This document shows, one piece after another, positions 34,386 through 41,626 of a stretch of 64,000 bases of DNA (position 1 is its first letter; every line of letters starts with the position of its first letter). The stretch lies in contig NZ_CANLNE010000006.1 in NCBI RefSeq assembly GCF_947492555.1, positions 1 to 64,000 on the forward strand, written 5' to 3'. The notes under the pieces are model-generated. The model saw nothing but the letters and a program-made list of their open reading frames with translations. It was not told the DNA's origin and did not search any database. The position numbers and the translations under genes were made by a program. This DNA comes from an uncultured Roseobacter sp. Lineage in GTDB: Bacteria; Pseudomonadota; Alphaproteobacteria; Rhodobacterales; Rhodobacteraceae.

Positions 34386-34400
34386 CGGGTTTGCGGGACC

Positions 34401-35315
34401 TCAGGCCTCCCGCGCAGCCTCACGGCGCAGGCTGATCCGCGTCCCGGTCTTGCCGTTGACCAGGTCCAGCGTATCCGAGAGACGCCCGATTGCAGCAAAA
34501 CCACCGGTGGCCCGCGCAAATTCACAGGCCGCGTCGACCTTGGGACCCATGGAGCCCGCCGGGAAATCCATCTGGCCGGCTTCTTCCGGTGAAAGATGAG
34601 AGATCAGCGCTTGCTCGGGCGTGCCCCAGCCGGAATAGACACCCGCCACATCGGTCAGCATCAGGAAGGCGTCCGCCTCCAGCATGCGCGCCAGAAGCCC
34701 GCTGGCGTGGTCCTTGTCGATCACGGCTTCGATGCCGATCATCGTGCCATCGTCCTTCTGCACAACCGGGATGCCGCCGCCACCCGCGCAGATGATCACA
34801 ACGCCCTGATCCAGCAACAGTTGGATAACGTCCAGTTCCAGAATCCGTCGGGGTCGGGGCGAGGGGACCGTGCGCCGAAAATGCGCGCCATCCTGCCCGA
34901 TTGTCCACCCATGATCCGTGCTGAGCCGCGCGGCCTCTTCCTGCGTGTAGATGGGACCGATGAACTTGGTCGGGTTCCGAAAGGCCGGATCGTCCGCGTC
35001 CACCTCGATCTGGGTCAGCAGGGTCGCATATCTGGCGTCGGGCAGATAGGCGTTGTCCAGCTCCTGTTGTAGCACATAGCCGATCATCCCATCCGTTTCC
35101 GCGCCCAGAACATCCAGCGGAAAGGCGCCCCCGCGCAGCGCCAGATAGCCGACCTGCGGCCCGTTGCCGTGGGTGATCACGACCTCATGTCCGGCGTCCA
35201 AGACTTGGGCAAGTGCACCTGCTGCGGTGCGAATACTGGCACGCTGGCTTTCGGCGGTCAGGGTCTCTCCTCTTTTGGACAAGGCGTTTCCGCCCAAAGC
35301 GACGACAATTCTCAT
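34401..35315 (-). CDS. arcC: Carbamate kinase
   Basis: A 304-residue amino-acid-kinase-fold enzyme that makes ATP and carbamate (giving NH3 and CO2) from carbamoyl phosphate and ADP. The start MRIVVALGGNALSKRGE (ATG 35315) carries the phosphate-binding 'GGNAL' motif; 'VITHGNGPQVG' and 'ICAGGGGIPVV' are family signatures. Longer N-terminal starts (up to 35414) would run through the FNR-type box and are rejected. No arcA or arcB gene is in the window, so it stands alone here as an ATP-yielding step. It converges on the P-type ATPase gene. Confidence 0.93.
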   Translation of the reverse strand: MRIVVALGGNALSKRGETLTAESQRASIRTAAGALAQVLDAGHEVVITHGNGPQVGYLALRGGAFPLDVLGAETDGMIGYVLQQELDNAYLPDARYATLLTQIEVDADDPAFRNPTKFIGPIYTQEEAARLSTDHGWTIGQDGAHFRRTVPSPRPRRILELDVIQLLLDQGVVIICAGGGGIPVVQKDDGTMIGIEAVIDKDHASGLLARMLEADAFLMLTDVAGVYSGWGTPEQALISHLSPEEAGQMDFPAGSMGPKVDAACEFARATGGFAAIGRLSDTLDLVNGKTGTRISLRREAAREA

Positions 35316-35400
35316 TCGGGACCTCGACACGTCAACAGGATTGGATGCACAGGCAGGCTCGCGCATTTCTGTCTCAGTAGTGTGAACTGCTGCCCACCGG

Positions 35401-35414
35401 TTGAGATTGATCAA
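35401..35414. promoter_or_regulatory. FNR/FixK box (one mismatch) upstream of carbamate kinase
   Basis: TTGAGATTGATCAA matches TTGATnnnnATCAA with one mismatch. It lies 86 bases upstream of the arcC start. Confidence 0.7.
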
Positions 35415-35432
35415 TCGGGCAGACCTCTGCCG

Positions 35433-36086
35433 TCACTTCTTGAGACGGTTTTTCGACTTTTGATAGAGCCGCTTGTTAAGGTCTATGAACTGCGCAAGGC
35501 CGCGACCAAGCAGTCCGGCCGCGTTGCGAACAAGGTAGAGATATCCGGTCACGCTGGCGATCAGACTACCGACCGCGTTGATCATCAGATCGCCCATGGT
35601 GTCAAGAAGGCCAGATTTCTGCATGTTCAGCCCAAAAATCTGGTCCATGCCGAATTCGAATATCTCCCAGATCGCGCCGATGGTCATGGCGACGCAAAAG
35701 GTGACGAAGGCAATGGCAGAGGGGGGGGCTGCAAAACGGTCCCCCTCGAACAGCATGAAGACAAAAAGGAACCCGATCAGGCCAAAGCCGATGGCAGAGA
35801 ATCCGTGCAGAGCCAGGTCCCACCACCATAGGCGTTCGTAGAAATCGAAAGCCTCGCCCAGAAAGATCGAGGCAAAGAAAAACAGGGTGGTGGCCAGAAG
35901 AAAGGGCACCGGCAGGGTCAGCGACCATCGGGATGCCAGAGTGGGCGGCACGAGCGACAGGGCCAGTGTGGCCAGCGTGACAAAGGCCAGCGACCAGCGG
36001 GCCAGACCAAAGGCCACGATGACGGCAAGCAGCAGCGAGGCCCAAATGGCCAGCATAATGGGTTTAAAGTTTTTCGTAGTATGCAT
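35433..36086 (-). CDS. DUF2238/YjdF-like membrane protein
   Basis: A 217-residue inner-membrane protein with about six hydrophobic helices. 'FDFYERLWWWDLALHGFSAIGFGLIGF' and 'IGAIWEIFEFGMDQIFGLNMQKSGLLDTMGDLMINAVGSLIAS' carry the conserved Asp, Glu and His positions of the DUF2238/YjdF family, distantly related to VanZ-like proteins. Function is unknown. It starts at ATG 36086 and is divergent from the endonuclease-family gene; the gap of 55 bases holds a TTGA-N3-TCAA sequence that is too short to be an FNR box. Confidence 0.7.
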   Translation of the reverse strand: MHTTKNFKPIMLAIWASLLLAVIVAFGLARWSLAFVTLATLALSLVPPTLASRWSLTLPVPFLLATTLFFFASIFLGEAFDFYERLWWWDLALHGFSAIGFGLIGFLFVFMLFEGDRFAAPPSAIAFVTFCVAMTIGAIWEIFEFGMDQIFGLNMQKSGLLDTMGDLMINAVGSLIASVTGYLYLVRNAAGLLGRGLAQFIDLNKRLYQKSKNRLKK

Positions 36087-36141
36087 CGCAAGATCGCTTT
36101 CTTGACGTTCAATCCTGATGGGCTTGCCCTATATATAAGGT

Positions 36142-36849
36142 ATGACCAACACAGTCCTAAGGATCGCAAGCTATAATATTCGCAAAGCCCGGGGCCTTGA
36201 CCAGAAACGGTTGCCGGGGCGGACCTTGCAGGTGATCAACCAGCTGCAGGCCGACATCGTTGTTTTGCAGGAAGCAGACAGGCGGGTCGGGGTGCGCAAA
36301 CCGGCCATCCCGCGCAAGCTAATCGAGGCGGAAACGGATTTCCGGCTGGTTGACGTGTGTGAGAACGGGATCAGCCTTGGGTGGCACGGCAATGCTGTTC
36401 TGATGCGCGATCCGGCGCAGGTTCTGCGGGTCGAACGGGTGCCGCTGCCCGGGCTGGAGCCTCGGGGTGCGGTGCGTCTGGACATGACGTTTGGTGGGGG
36501 TCTCAGCGTTGTCGCAGCTCATCTTGGGCTTTTGCGCCGGGATCGCCGGGAACAATTGCAGGCGCTCTGCCAAGCGACGGCAAACAGCCCGCATGCCGTG
36601 ATTGCCGGTGATTTCAATGAATGGTCGCACCGCAAGGGGCTGGAGCCTCTGGTGGGCAAGTTCGACACACATGCGCCGGGGCACAGCTTTCACGCCCGCC
36701 GCCCGATTGCGGCACTGGACCGGTTCGCCCTCAGTCACGGTGTCGAATTGCGCGGTGCCGGGGTAGAGCAGGGCGCGCTGGCCAGACGCGCGTCAGACCA
36801 CCTGCCCATTTGGTCAGATATTGCCATTCCAGCAGCTGCTACGTGCTGA
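36142..36849 (+). CDS. Endonuclease/exonuclease/phosphatase family protein
   Basis: A 235-residue EEP-fold hydrolase without a signal peptide. It shows the family motifs in order: 'LRIASYNIRKARG', 'ADIVVLQEADRR', 'AAHLGLL', 'VIAGDFNEWS' and the terminal 'ASDHLPIW'. EEP enzymes cut phosphodiester bonds with Mg2+; the substrate (DNA, RNA, lipid or phosphoinositide) cannot be told from sequence. Its 3' end overlaps the convergent universal stress gene by 11 bases. Confidence 0.85.
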   Translation: MTNTVLRIASYNIRKARGLDQKRLPGRTLQVINQLQADIVVLQEADRRVGVRKPAIPRKLIEAETDFRLVDVCENGISLGWHGNAVLMRDPAQVLRVERVPLPGLEPRGAVRLDMTFGGGLSVVAAHLGLLRRDRREQLQALCQATANSPHAVIAGDFNEWSHRKGLEPLVGKFDTHAPGHSFHARRPIAALDRFALSHGVELRGAGVEQGALARRASDHLPIWSDIAIPAAATC

Positions 36850-37678
36850 ACATGACGGGCAGCTTTGCATCGCGCAGTAGCGCATAGGTGGTTGCGCCAA
36901 TCACGAAATCATAGACTTTCGAATGCCCGAAGGCTCCGGTAACAATCATATCTGCACCGCGTTCGAAAGCCACCTGACCCACCACATCCGCGACGGTATC
37001 ACCAGCCGTATTGCGATGTTCCAGTGTGGGTTTCATCCCATGTCTTGAAAACATCTCGGCCACGTCGACCCCTTCGGAATCCTCCAGAGCATCAGACGGG
37101 GTGCTGCCAACGCGCAGGACGGTAAGGGTCGCCCCCTCATCAGCAACACTCAGCAGATCATGCGCCGCGCGCGCAGCCTCCCGCGTCGCGCTCCAGCCCA
37201 GCAGGACGTTTTTACCGATCTCCACACCGTCGTAGTCCGGCGGCACGACAATCACCGGCCGACCACTCTCCTGAATGACCTCGCTTTGCGCATTGCGCTG
37301 TTCATAGCGGTCCGCTTCCTTGTCCCCCCGGGCCATGATGACCAAATCGGCCGTGCGGGCACTCTCCACAAGGCGCTCATTGGCAGAGACGGCGTCGGCC
37401 CGCACGAGGCGAAACTCGCTTTGGAAATCCTCATTTGTCGTATGTTTCGTGAAAACCGCCTTGATGGCCGCAGTTTCGATTTTCTGACTTTCGTTGAATG
37501 CCTCGAAGGCGGGCTCGGGGATGTGCATGGCGATGCCCGGATACACGACCAGCGCTTGCAGGGTGTGCAGCCCGATCAGATGTGCGTTGTGTTTACGTGC
37601 CAGCGGCACCGCAAGCTTCAGCAGCGTCTCGGCGTGTTCCGCCGTGGTCAGGCACACCAGAAGTGTCTTGATCCCCAT
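36839..37678 (-). CDS. Universal stress protein, tandem UspA domains
   Basis: A 279-residue protein with two Usp domains. The first is degenerate ('KTLLVCLTTAEHAETLLKL', 'DLVIMARGDKEADRYEQRN'). The second keeps an ATP-binding-like end ('ADMIVTGAFGHSKVYDFVIGATTYALL'). ATG 37678 is preceded by AAAGGA; a TTG at 37696 is less likely. It follows the Hsp20 gene on the same strand after 54 bases, so both may be driven by the FNR-type box at 38292. Tandem Usps of this sort are typical of low-oxygen survival gene sets. Confidence 0.88.
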   Translation of the reverse strand: MGIKTLLVCLTTAEHAETLLKLAVPLARKHNAHLIGLHTLQALVVYPGIAMHIPEPAFEAFNESQKIETAAIKAVFTKHTTNEDFQSEFRLVRADAVSANERLVESARTADLVIMARGDKEADRYEQRNAQSEVIQESGRPVIVVPPDYDGVEIGKNVLLGWSATREAARAAHDLLSVADEGATLTVLRVGSTPSDALEDSEGVDVAEMFSRHGMKPTLEHRNTAGDTVADVVGQVAFERGADMIVTGAFGHSKVYDFVIGATTYALLRDAKLPVMFST

Positions 37679-37732
37679 AACATACGTCCTTTCCAAAGAG
37701 GCGGGGGCACCGAAGGGCGCCCCTCGCGCGTT

Positions 37733-38218
37733 TCAGGTCTTGCTGATGTCGATTTTATGAAAGTCAGCCTTGGCCGCCGCCGGTTTCGCGATCCGCAGCT
37801 TCAGGATGCCATCTGCGAATTTCGCCTCGACGGCCCCCGCATCCGGCGCGAACCCCAGCGGGATCTGCCGCCGAAAGCTGCCGTAGCGCCGCTCGATCAG
37901 GTGATATCCGCTGTCGGATTTTTCGTGATCCGCGCTCTTTTCGCCCTTGAGTGTCAGCAGATCGCCCGTGATCGACGCGTCCAGATCCTCTTCTGCAACA
38001 CCGGGCAGCTCTGCGCTGATCTCGACCGCCTCTTCGGTCTCCACCAGATCAATGGCGGGAAACACCGGCGTGGAAAAAACAGAAGGTGCACCCGTTTCCG
38101 GCATGGGGAAACCCGTCCGGAATTGTTCCAGCAGCCGGTTCATCTCCTTTTGGAAGGACGGAAAAAGAGCAGACCCACCGGCCTCGGAGCGCAATTCGGG
38201 AAGTATTTGGCGTGACAT
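37733..38218 (-). CDS. Hsp20/alpha-crystallin small heat-shock protein
   Basis: A 161-residue small heat-shock protein from ATG 38218 (AAAGGAG site). The alpha-crystallin domain runs from about 50 to 150, with 'AVEISAELPGVAEEDLDASITGDLLTLKGEK' and the terminal strand motif 'YGSFRRQIPLGFAPDAGAVEAKFADGILKLRIAK'. It acts as an ATP-independent holdase. A perfect FNR-type box is 74 bases upstream, so low-oxygen induction is likely rather than a heat-shock promoter; no sigma-32 promoter was seen. Confidence 0.92.
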   Translation of the reverse strand: MSRQILPELRSEAGGSALFPSFQKEMNRLLEQFRTGFPMPETGAPSVFSTPVFPAIDLVETEEAVEISAELPGVAEEDLDASITGDLLTLKGEKSADHEKSDSGYHLIERRYGSFRRQIPLGFAPDAGAVEAKFADGILKLRIAKPAAAKADFHKIDISKT

Positions 38219-38291
38219 CACACGTCTCCTTTCTGAAGTCCCGACACGGGATTGTGTCGCCGGTGTCCTAGCAAACCAGTGTCCCACGCGA

Positions 38292-38305
38292 TTGATTCCG
38301 ATCAA
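38292..38305. promoter_or_regulatory. FNR/FixK box (perfect) between the Hsp20 and bactofilin-like genes
   Basis: TTGATTCCGATCAA matches all specified consensus positions. It lies 74 bases from the Hsp20 start and 62 bases from the start at 38367, so it could serve both divergent genes. Confidence 0.8.
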
Positions 38306-38366
38306 TCCACAGCCTCCTGCTTGCAGTAGCTCATAGGCGACTGCAGTCTGATTGGAGGAGCATCCC

Positions 38367-39548
38367 ATGCTGTTGCTCAGATACGCGCTGACCCTTATCG
38401 CTGTCCTTGGGAGCGGCACGCCGCTCTGGTCCGATACGGTCTCTGCCCAAAATGGCAGCGACACGTTCTTTTCCGGATCCGTCGTCAGTGAAGCAATTGA
38501 TACGCGTGGGGATACGTTTCTGTCCGCGCGCTCGGCGGTTGCCCGCGGTGTTTCGCAGGGGGATCTGCACATTGCCGGCATGGATGTCTCCGTGCAGGCC
38601 GACACCGCCGAAGATCTCTATGCCTTTGGCGGCACGGTGCTCATCCGCAGCGCCGTTGCCCAGGATCTGACAGCGGGTGGTTTTTCGGTGCGCACGGAAA
38701 GCAGCTCTGAAACAAGCGGGAACGCTCGGATTTTCGGCAATTCGGTCACCATTGAGGGCAAGGTCGAGGGGGCACTGCTGATCGCCGCACGTGATGTGAT
38801 CCTGAACGCACCGATCGAGGGCGACGCCCGCATTCTGGCAAAAACCATCTCCTTCGGTCCGAACGCGGTTGTCGACGGAACCCTGACCTACAGCACGCGG
38901 GAAAGACTTTCGGTGCCCGAACGTGTCGCCCCGACCGAACGGGTGGTGTTTGAACGGGCAGTGGACCGCGATGTCTGGAAGGAATGGAGCGAGATGCGCA
39001 AGGACATGCCCGTCTTGCCCACCTTTGCGTCCCTGCTGAGTGCCTTTGTCATCTCGCTGTTGTTCTTTGTGGTCTTGGGCACCTTGATGCTCACTTTCAT
39101 GCCCAAACGCCTGGAAAAGATGCGTCATAGCATCGCGACGGCGCCCGGTCAGACCATGCTGCTCGGCATCATTGGCCTGTCCATCCTGTTTGGCATGGTG
39201 CCCATCACCGGTCTGACGCTCGTCGGGCTGCCCTTTGTCCCGATTGCGCTGCTGGGGATCCTTGTCACATGGACGCTTGGATACGCATTGGGCGCCTATA
39301 GCGTCGCCATGCGTATCTGGACCGGGTTCGGCGGAGATCAAAACCCCGGCAACATCGCGCGCGTGCTGGTCTTTGCGGCGGCGATTGCCTTTGTCGCACT
39401 GCTGAATTTCATCCCCTTCGTCGGATGGGTGGCGAACTACACGCTTGTGCTGCTCGGCATCGGCGCCATGACCCATGCGGTGTTCCAATATCTGATCGGC
39501 AACCCGGGTCAGGCCTTTGATATCGACATGAAACCCATCGACGACTGA
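38367..39548 (+). CDS. Bactofilin-like polymer-domain protein with C-terminal membrane helices
   Basis: A 393-residue protein from ATG 38367 behind GGAGGAG. It has a signal-like N-terminus ('LLLRYALTLIAVLGSGTPLWS'), then a repetitive beta-helix-like region (residues of about 40-180: 'GDLHIAGMDVSVQADTAEDLYAFGG', 'GNARIFGNSVTIEGKVEGALLIAA') resembling bactofilin/polymer-forming domains, then at least four transmembrane helices ('FVISLLFFVVLGTLMLTF', 'LLGIIGLSILFGMVP'). The beta part would face the periplasm. Function is unknown; the divergent FNR-type box suggests low-oxygen expression. Confidence 0.72.
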   Translation: MLLLRYALTLIAVLGSGTPLWSDTVSAQNGSDTFFSGSVVSEAIDTRGDTFLSARSAVARGVSQGDLHIAGMDVSVQADTAEDLYAFGGTVLIRSAVAQDLTAGGFSVRTESSSETSGNARIFGNSVTIEGKVEGALLIAARDVILNAPIEGDARILAKTISFGPNAVVDGTLTYSTRERLSVPERVAPTERVVFERAVDRDVWKEWSEMRKDMPVLPTFASLLSAFVISLLFFVVLGTLMLTFMPKRLEKMRHSIATAPGQTMLLGIIGLSILFGMVPITGLTLVGLPFVPIALLGILVTWTLGYALGAYSVAMRIWTGFGGDQNPGNIARVLVFAAAIAFVALLNFIPFVGWVANYTLVLLGIGAMTHAVFQYLIGNPGQAFDIDMKPIDD

Positions 39549-39568
39549 TCCCGGAAAGGAGCGCGCAT

Positions 39569-40000
39569 ATGTCTGCACAAGGTTTGGAAGTGATCGATCA
39601 CACTGTTCAGCTGACCCATGAATGGATCAATGAACTGGCCGCCCGGCTGGACTGGTCCTCGAAACGCAGCGCCCTGCGGTTGCTCCGCCTGACCCTGCAC
39701 CGCGTGCGTGACCACCTTTTGCCCAATGAACTGGCGCAGTTCTCCGCGCAGTTGCCCTTGCTGGTGCGGGGCATGTTTTTCGAAGGCTGGGTGCCCAAAC
39801 ACACACCGATCAAGGACCGCAATGCCGAAGAGTTCAAAAGCGCCATCGACAGTCAGATGCGCGAGGCCGAGGAGTACCGCGGACCCGAAGACATTCGTTG
39901 TGTGTTTGACCTGCTGAATGCCCGTCTGACGGAGGGTGAAATCGAAGACGTGCGGGCCAATCTGCCCATGGCCATTCGCGCCTTGTGGTCAGCACCCTAG
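39569..40000 (+). CDS. DUF2267 family protein
   Basis: A 143-residue soluble, helical protein matching DUF2267: 'HTVQLTHEWINELAARLDW', 'ALRLLRLTLHRVRDHLLPNELAQFSAQLPLLVRGMFFEGW', and a second helical half with 'EIEDVRANLPMAIRALW'. The biochemical function of the family is unknown; its members recur in stress and low-oxygen gene clusters with Hsp20 and Usp genes, as here. It is 20 bases downstream of the bactofilin-like gene and so likely co-transcribed. Confidence 0.85.
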   Translation: MSAQGLEVIDHTVQLTHEWINELAARLDWSSKRSALRLLRLTLHRVRDHLLPNELAQFSAQLPLLVRGMFFEGWVPKHTPIKDRNAEEFKSAIDSQMREAEEYRGPEDIRCVFDLLNARLTEGEIEDVRANLPMAIRALWSAP

Positions 40001-40013
40001 CGGCATCTCGCCT

Positions 40014-40691
40014 CTAGCGTCCGCGATCCCCGAGCGACAGCGCAAGAAGCGCTTTCGGGCGCAGAATGATGATCGTGTGAATGTTGTCGATCGCGATGGT
40101 CTCAGACTTGCGCAGCTGGGTAAAAGTGCGGCTGATCGTTTCCGTCGTCAGCCCGAGGAAATCGGCAATGTCGGCGCGGCTCATCGGCAATTCCACCTGC
40201 CTGTGCCCTGCCACATCCTGACCCACCCGGTCAGACAGGATACACAGGAAGGACGCCACTTTTTCCAGCGCTGATTTCTGTCCGAGCATCATGAAGTGAT
40301 CCTGCATCGCGCTGATCTCGCGCAGCGCGGCCTGCAGCAGTTCCTGATGCAGTTTCGGATCGCCTTCGCCATTTTCCAGCGCTGATCTGCGATAGGGTTG
40401 CAGGCGCGCATCCACCAGCACCTCGCAATCCGTGTGGTGCAGCCCACCGGCCGGGAAGCCCACGACATCGCCGGGATATCCAAAGGCGATCACCTGGCGG
40501 CGGCCGTCTTCCAACAGCCGGGTCAACCGCAGCACACCGGTGGTGATCTGGTAGAGCCAGACCACCGGGTCCCCTTCGAAATAGACGTATGACCCGGCTT
40601 TCAGCCGCGCTTCGGGACATTTGACGCAGGCGCTTTCGAGCGGGACTGCAGGTGTGGTTTCAGCGTGTTCTTTTGGAATTGTGACATACAT
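40014..40691 (-). CDS. Crp/FNR-family regulator (FixK/FnrL-type)
   Basis: A 225-residue regulator with a cNMP-type sensor domain ('YVYFEGDPVVWLYQITTGVLRL') and a C-terminal HTH ('SRADIADFLGLTTETISRTF'). The recognition helix has E184-x-x-S187-R188, which reads the TTGAT half-site, so it is the natural partner of the eight boxes in this window. Its cysteines are at 22, 25, 89 and 150. Only C22-x2-C25 resembles the FNR cluster motif: the third N-terminal Cys and the position equivalent to E. coli C122 are missing. It may therefore be a FixK-type factor without a [4Fe-4S] sensor. It is divergent from the response-regulator gene. Confidence 0.9.
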   Translation of the reverse strand: MYVTIPKEHAETTPAVPLESACVKCPEARLKAGSYVYFEGDPVVWLYQITTGVLRLTRLLEDGRRQVIAFGYPGDVVGFPAGGLHHTDCEVLVDARLQPYRRSALENGEGDPKLHQELLQAALREISAMQDHFMMLGQKSALEKVASFLCILSDRVGQDVAGHRQVELPMSRADIADFLGLTTETISRTFTQLRKSETIAIDNIHTIIILRPKALLALSLGDRGR

Positions 40692-40765
40692 CCTTGCAGG
40701 CCCCCCGAGGAATTGGGCGCCAACTTGGACAGTCCTTGTATTTTCGCTTATCCTGCCCCTGCAAG

Positions 40766-40784
40766 ATTTTGTATCATTTTGTAT
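40766..40784. promoter_or_regulatory. Tandem direct repeat between the FixK-type and response-regulator genes
   Basis: ATTTTGTAT occurs twice (40766-40774 and 40776-40784), a 10-base period, typical of OmpR-family binding. Read on the minus strand, toward the FixK-type gene, it gives ATACA-N4-GATACA, like the K-box (recalled as GTTACA-N4-GTTACA) bound by the OmpR-type regulator FxkR in front of Rhizobium etli fixK. It lies 75-93 bases upstream of the FixK-type start and 81-99 bases upstream of the response-regulator start. Confidence 0.55.
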
Positions 40785-40864
40785 GAGACACTATTTGGCG
40801 CCGAACCTTCGTACTAAATTGAGATGGCAAGAGGCCACATCAAGCAGGGCCGGGGACGCAGACT

Positions 40865-41626
40865 ATGTCAGATCAGAAAATTCTTGTTGTTGAGGACGAT
40901 GCAAAGATTCGCACGCTTCTGCGCAACGTGATGGAACACGAGGGCTATTCCGTTCTCGAAGCGGAAAACGCACGTCAGGTCATGGATCTGGTCAAGTCTT
41001 CCTGCATCAGCCTGATCACATTGGATATCCATCTGGGCGCGGACAATGGTCTGGAGCTGGCGCGGGACATCCGGCGCCTGTCCAGTGTGCCGATCATCAT
41101 GATCACCGGCAAGGACGATATCATAGACCGCGTCGTCGGTCTGGAGATTGGCGCGGATGACTACATCACCAAGCCTTTCCATGTGCGCGAAGTCATCGCC
41201 CGGATCAGAAGTGTGCTGCGCAGAACCGCGGACACCACACAGCAAGCCATTTTGGTCGATGCCAACACCGCCGAAAGCCCGGCGTTCTGTTTTGACGGCA
41301 TGACGGCTATTCCAGACCGCCTTGAGCTGCTGGACAGGTCCGGGACGGACTGCGGACTGACCAGCGGCGACTTCAGGCTGCTGATGGTCTTTCTTGAGCG
41401 CGCCAAACGCGTCCTGTCCCGTGATCAGCTGATGGACCTGACCGGGGGCGTGGAATGGAGTCCGCTGGACCGGACGATCGACAACCAGATCGCCCGACTG
41501 CGCAAGAAGATCGAACGCGATCCGTCAAACCCGAAACTGGTCAAGACGGTGCGCGGCGTAGGCTACACCTTCGCCTGCGACGTGCAATCGGTTCACCCTT
41601 CGGAACGGTCCGCCAAAAGCGCCTGA
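40865..41626 (+). CDS. OmpR/PhoB-family response regulator
   Basis: A 253-residue regulator with a receiver domain (acidic pair in 'VVEDD', phospho-acceptor D54 in 'LITLDIHLG', Lys in 'DDYITKPF') and a C-terminal winged helix ('GLTSGDFRLLMVFLERAKRVLSRDQLMDL', 'LDRTIDNQIARLRKKIE', 'VKTVRGVGYTF'). A linker of about 30 residues separates the domains. The FixL-like kinase gene is convergent and overlaps it by 34 bases; the FixK-type gene is divergent. This matches the FxkR position in the hFixL-FxkR-FixK cascade of Rhizobium etli. Confidence 0.92.
   Translation: MSDQKILVVEDDAKIRTLLRNVMEHEGYSVLEAENARQVMDLVKSSCISLITLDIHLGADNGLELARDIRRLSSVPIIMITGKDDIIDRVVGLEIGADDYITKPFHVREVIARIRSVLRRTADTTQQAILVDANTAESPAFCFDGMTAIPDRLELLDRSGTDCGLTSGDFRLLMVFLERAKRVLSRDQLMDLTGGVEWSPLDRTIDNQIARLRKKIERDPSNPKLVKTVRGVGYTFACDVQSVHPSERSAKSA

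Noticed and set aside
36102-36112. TTGACGTTCAA as a possible FNR/FixK box
   Set aside because: The half-sites are separated by 3 bases, whereas the regulator needs TTGA-N6-TCAA.
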